This document shows, piece after piece, positions 5,050 to 5,183 of a stretch of 5,183 nucleotides of DNA. The stretch's first letter is position 1. Each line of letters opens with the position of its first letter. The notes under the pieces are model-generated. The model saw only the letters and a list, made by a program, of their open reading frames with translations, made no database searches and had not been told where the DNA came from. A program made the position numbers and the translations under genes. Origin of the DNA: DASZXJ01 sp035545895 (lineage in GTDB: Bacteria; Planctomycetota; Phycisphaerae; Tepidisphaerales; Tepidisphaeraceae); contig DASZXJ010000070.1 in assembly GCA_035545895.1 (NCBI GenBank), positions 1 through 5,183 on the forward strand. Direction: 5' to 3'.

Positions 5050-5183
5050 ATGCAACGCCCCGTGATGGATCCGAGTTTCTTCGACGAAGCGCCGAGCAAT
5101 ACGCCGCGCCCGCGAAAACCGTTTCGTCGATTCCTCAAAATGGTCGCCATGCCGTTTCGGCTGCTGCTGCGGGTTCTGCTTTA
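5050..5183 (+). CDS. Unidentified protein, N-terminal 44 codons only, C-terminus beyond right edge
   Basis: From ATG 5050 the plus strand is open to the edge of the window. The start reads MQRPVMDPSFFDEAP, followed by an Arg/Lys/Pro-rich segment and then FRRFLKMVAMPFRLLLRVLL, a basic stretch turning hydrophobic that may lead into a membrane helix with the N-terminus inside. I do not recognise the family. GGAAGG at 5033-5038 is a likely ribosome binding site, 11 bases before ATG 5050. The in-frame ATG 5065 (MDPSFFDE) lacks such a site, and an in-frame GTG at 5038 directly abuts it. An in-frame TGA at 5008 limits any longer start. It is divergent from the SPOR-like gene, and both may be regulated from the shared 163-bp gap. 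No clear promoter for this direction was found. Confidence 0.6.
   Translation, partial: MQRPVMDPSFFDEAPSNTPRPRKPFRRFLKMVAMPFRLLLRVLL

Overview
The window looks like a piece of a bacterial chromosome, most likely a planctomycete close to the Phycisphaerae. This is an inference from three things: a Uma2-family nuclease, a Bacillus-type class I phosphomannose isomerase, and above all a membrane-anchored protein with an MAKGKHS...LFEVI N-terminus and a SPOR-like C-terminal domain, an arrangement I associate with that group. No database search supports the assignment. Genes lie on both strands, and no rRNA, tRNA, CRISPR array or insertion sequence is visible.

Layout from left to right. (1) Positions 1-531 on the minus strand hold the N-terminal part of a polysaccharide deacetylase that runs off the left edge. 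(2) An 84-bp AT-rich divergent gap with three imperfect TAGAYYAAWY-type direct repeats leads into a plus-strand type II toxin-antitoxin pair, a Phd/YefM antitoxin (616-885) and a PIN-domain VapC-like toxin (882-1292), overlapping by ATGA. (3) After a small hairpin, a class I mannose-6-phosphate isomerase occupies 1336-2364 (+). (4) It converges on a Uma2-family PD-(D/E)XK protein (2471-3100, -), with an imperfect hairpin in the 106-bp gap. (5) An RsuA/RluB-type pseudouridine synthase (3157-3948, +) is divergent from uma2. (6) A 59-bp GC-rich compound palindrome (3961-4019) separates it from the convergent SPOR-like membrane protein (4050-4886, -). (7) A 163-bp divergent gap holds a credible promoter and overlapping operator-like palindrome for the SPOR-like gene. 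(8) The first 44 codons of an unidentified plus-strand gene (from 5050) run off the right edge.

The window is a set of short, mostly independent transcription units rather than one operon. The deacetylase and ManA could both serve surface polysaccharide production (ManA interconverts fructose-6-P and mannose-6-P, the entry to GDP-mannose), with the toxin-antitoxin pair lying between them. That link is only positional. RluB-like acts on rRNA, Uma2 is of unknown cellular role, and the SPOR-like protein probably sits in the inner membrane facing the periplasm.

I see no clear new multi-gene system. The best candidates for follow-up are the compound palindrome at 3961-4019, the operator-like palindrome on the promoter at 4914-4956, and the SPOR-like protein.
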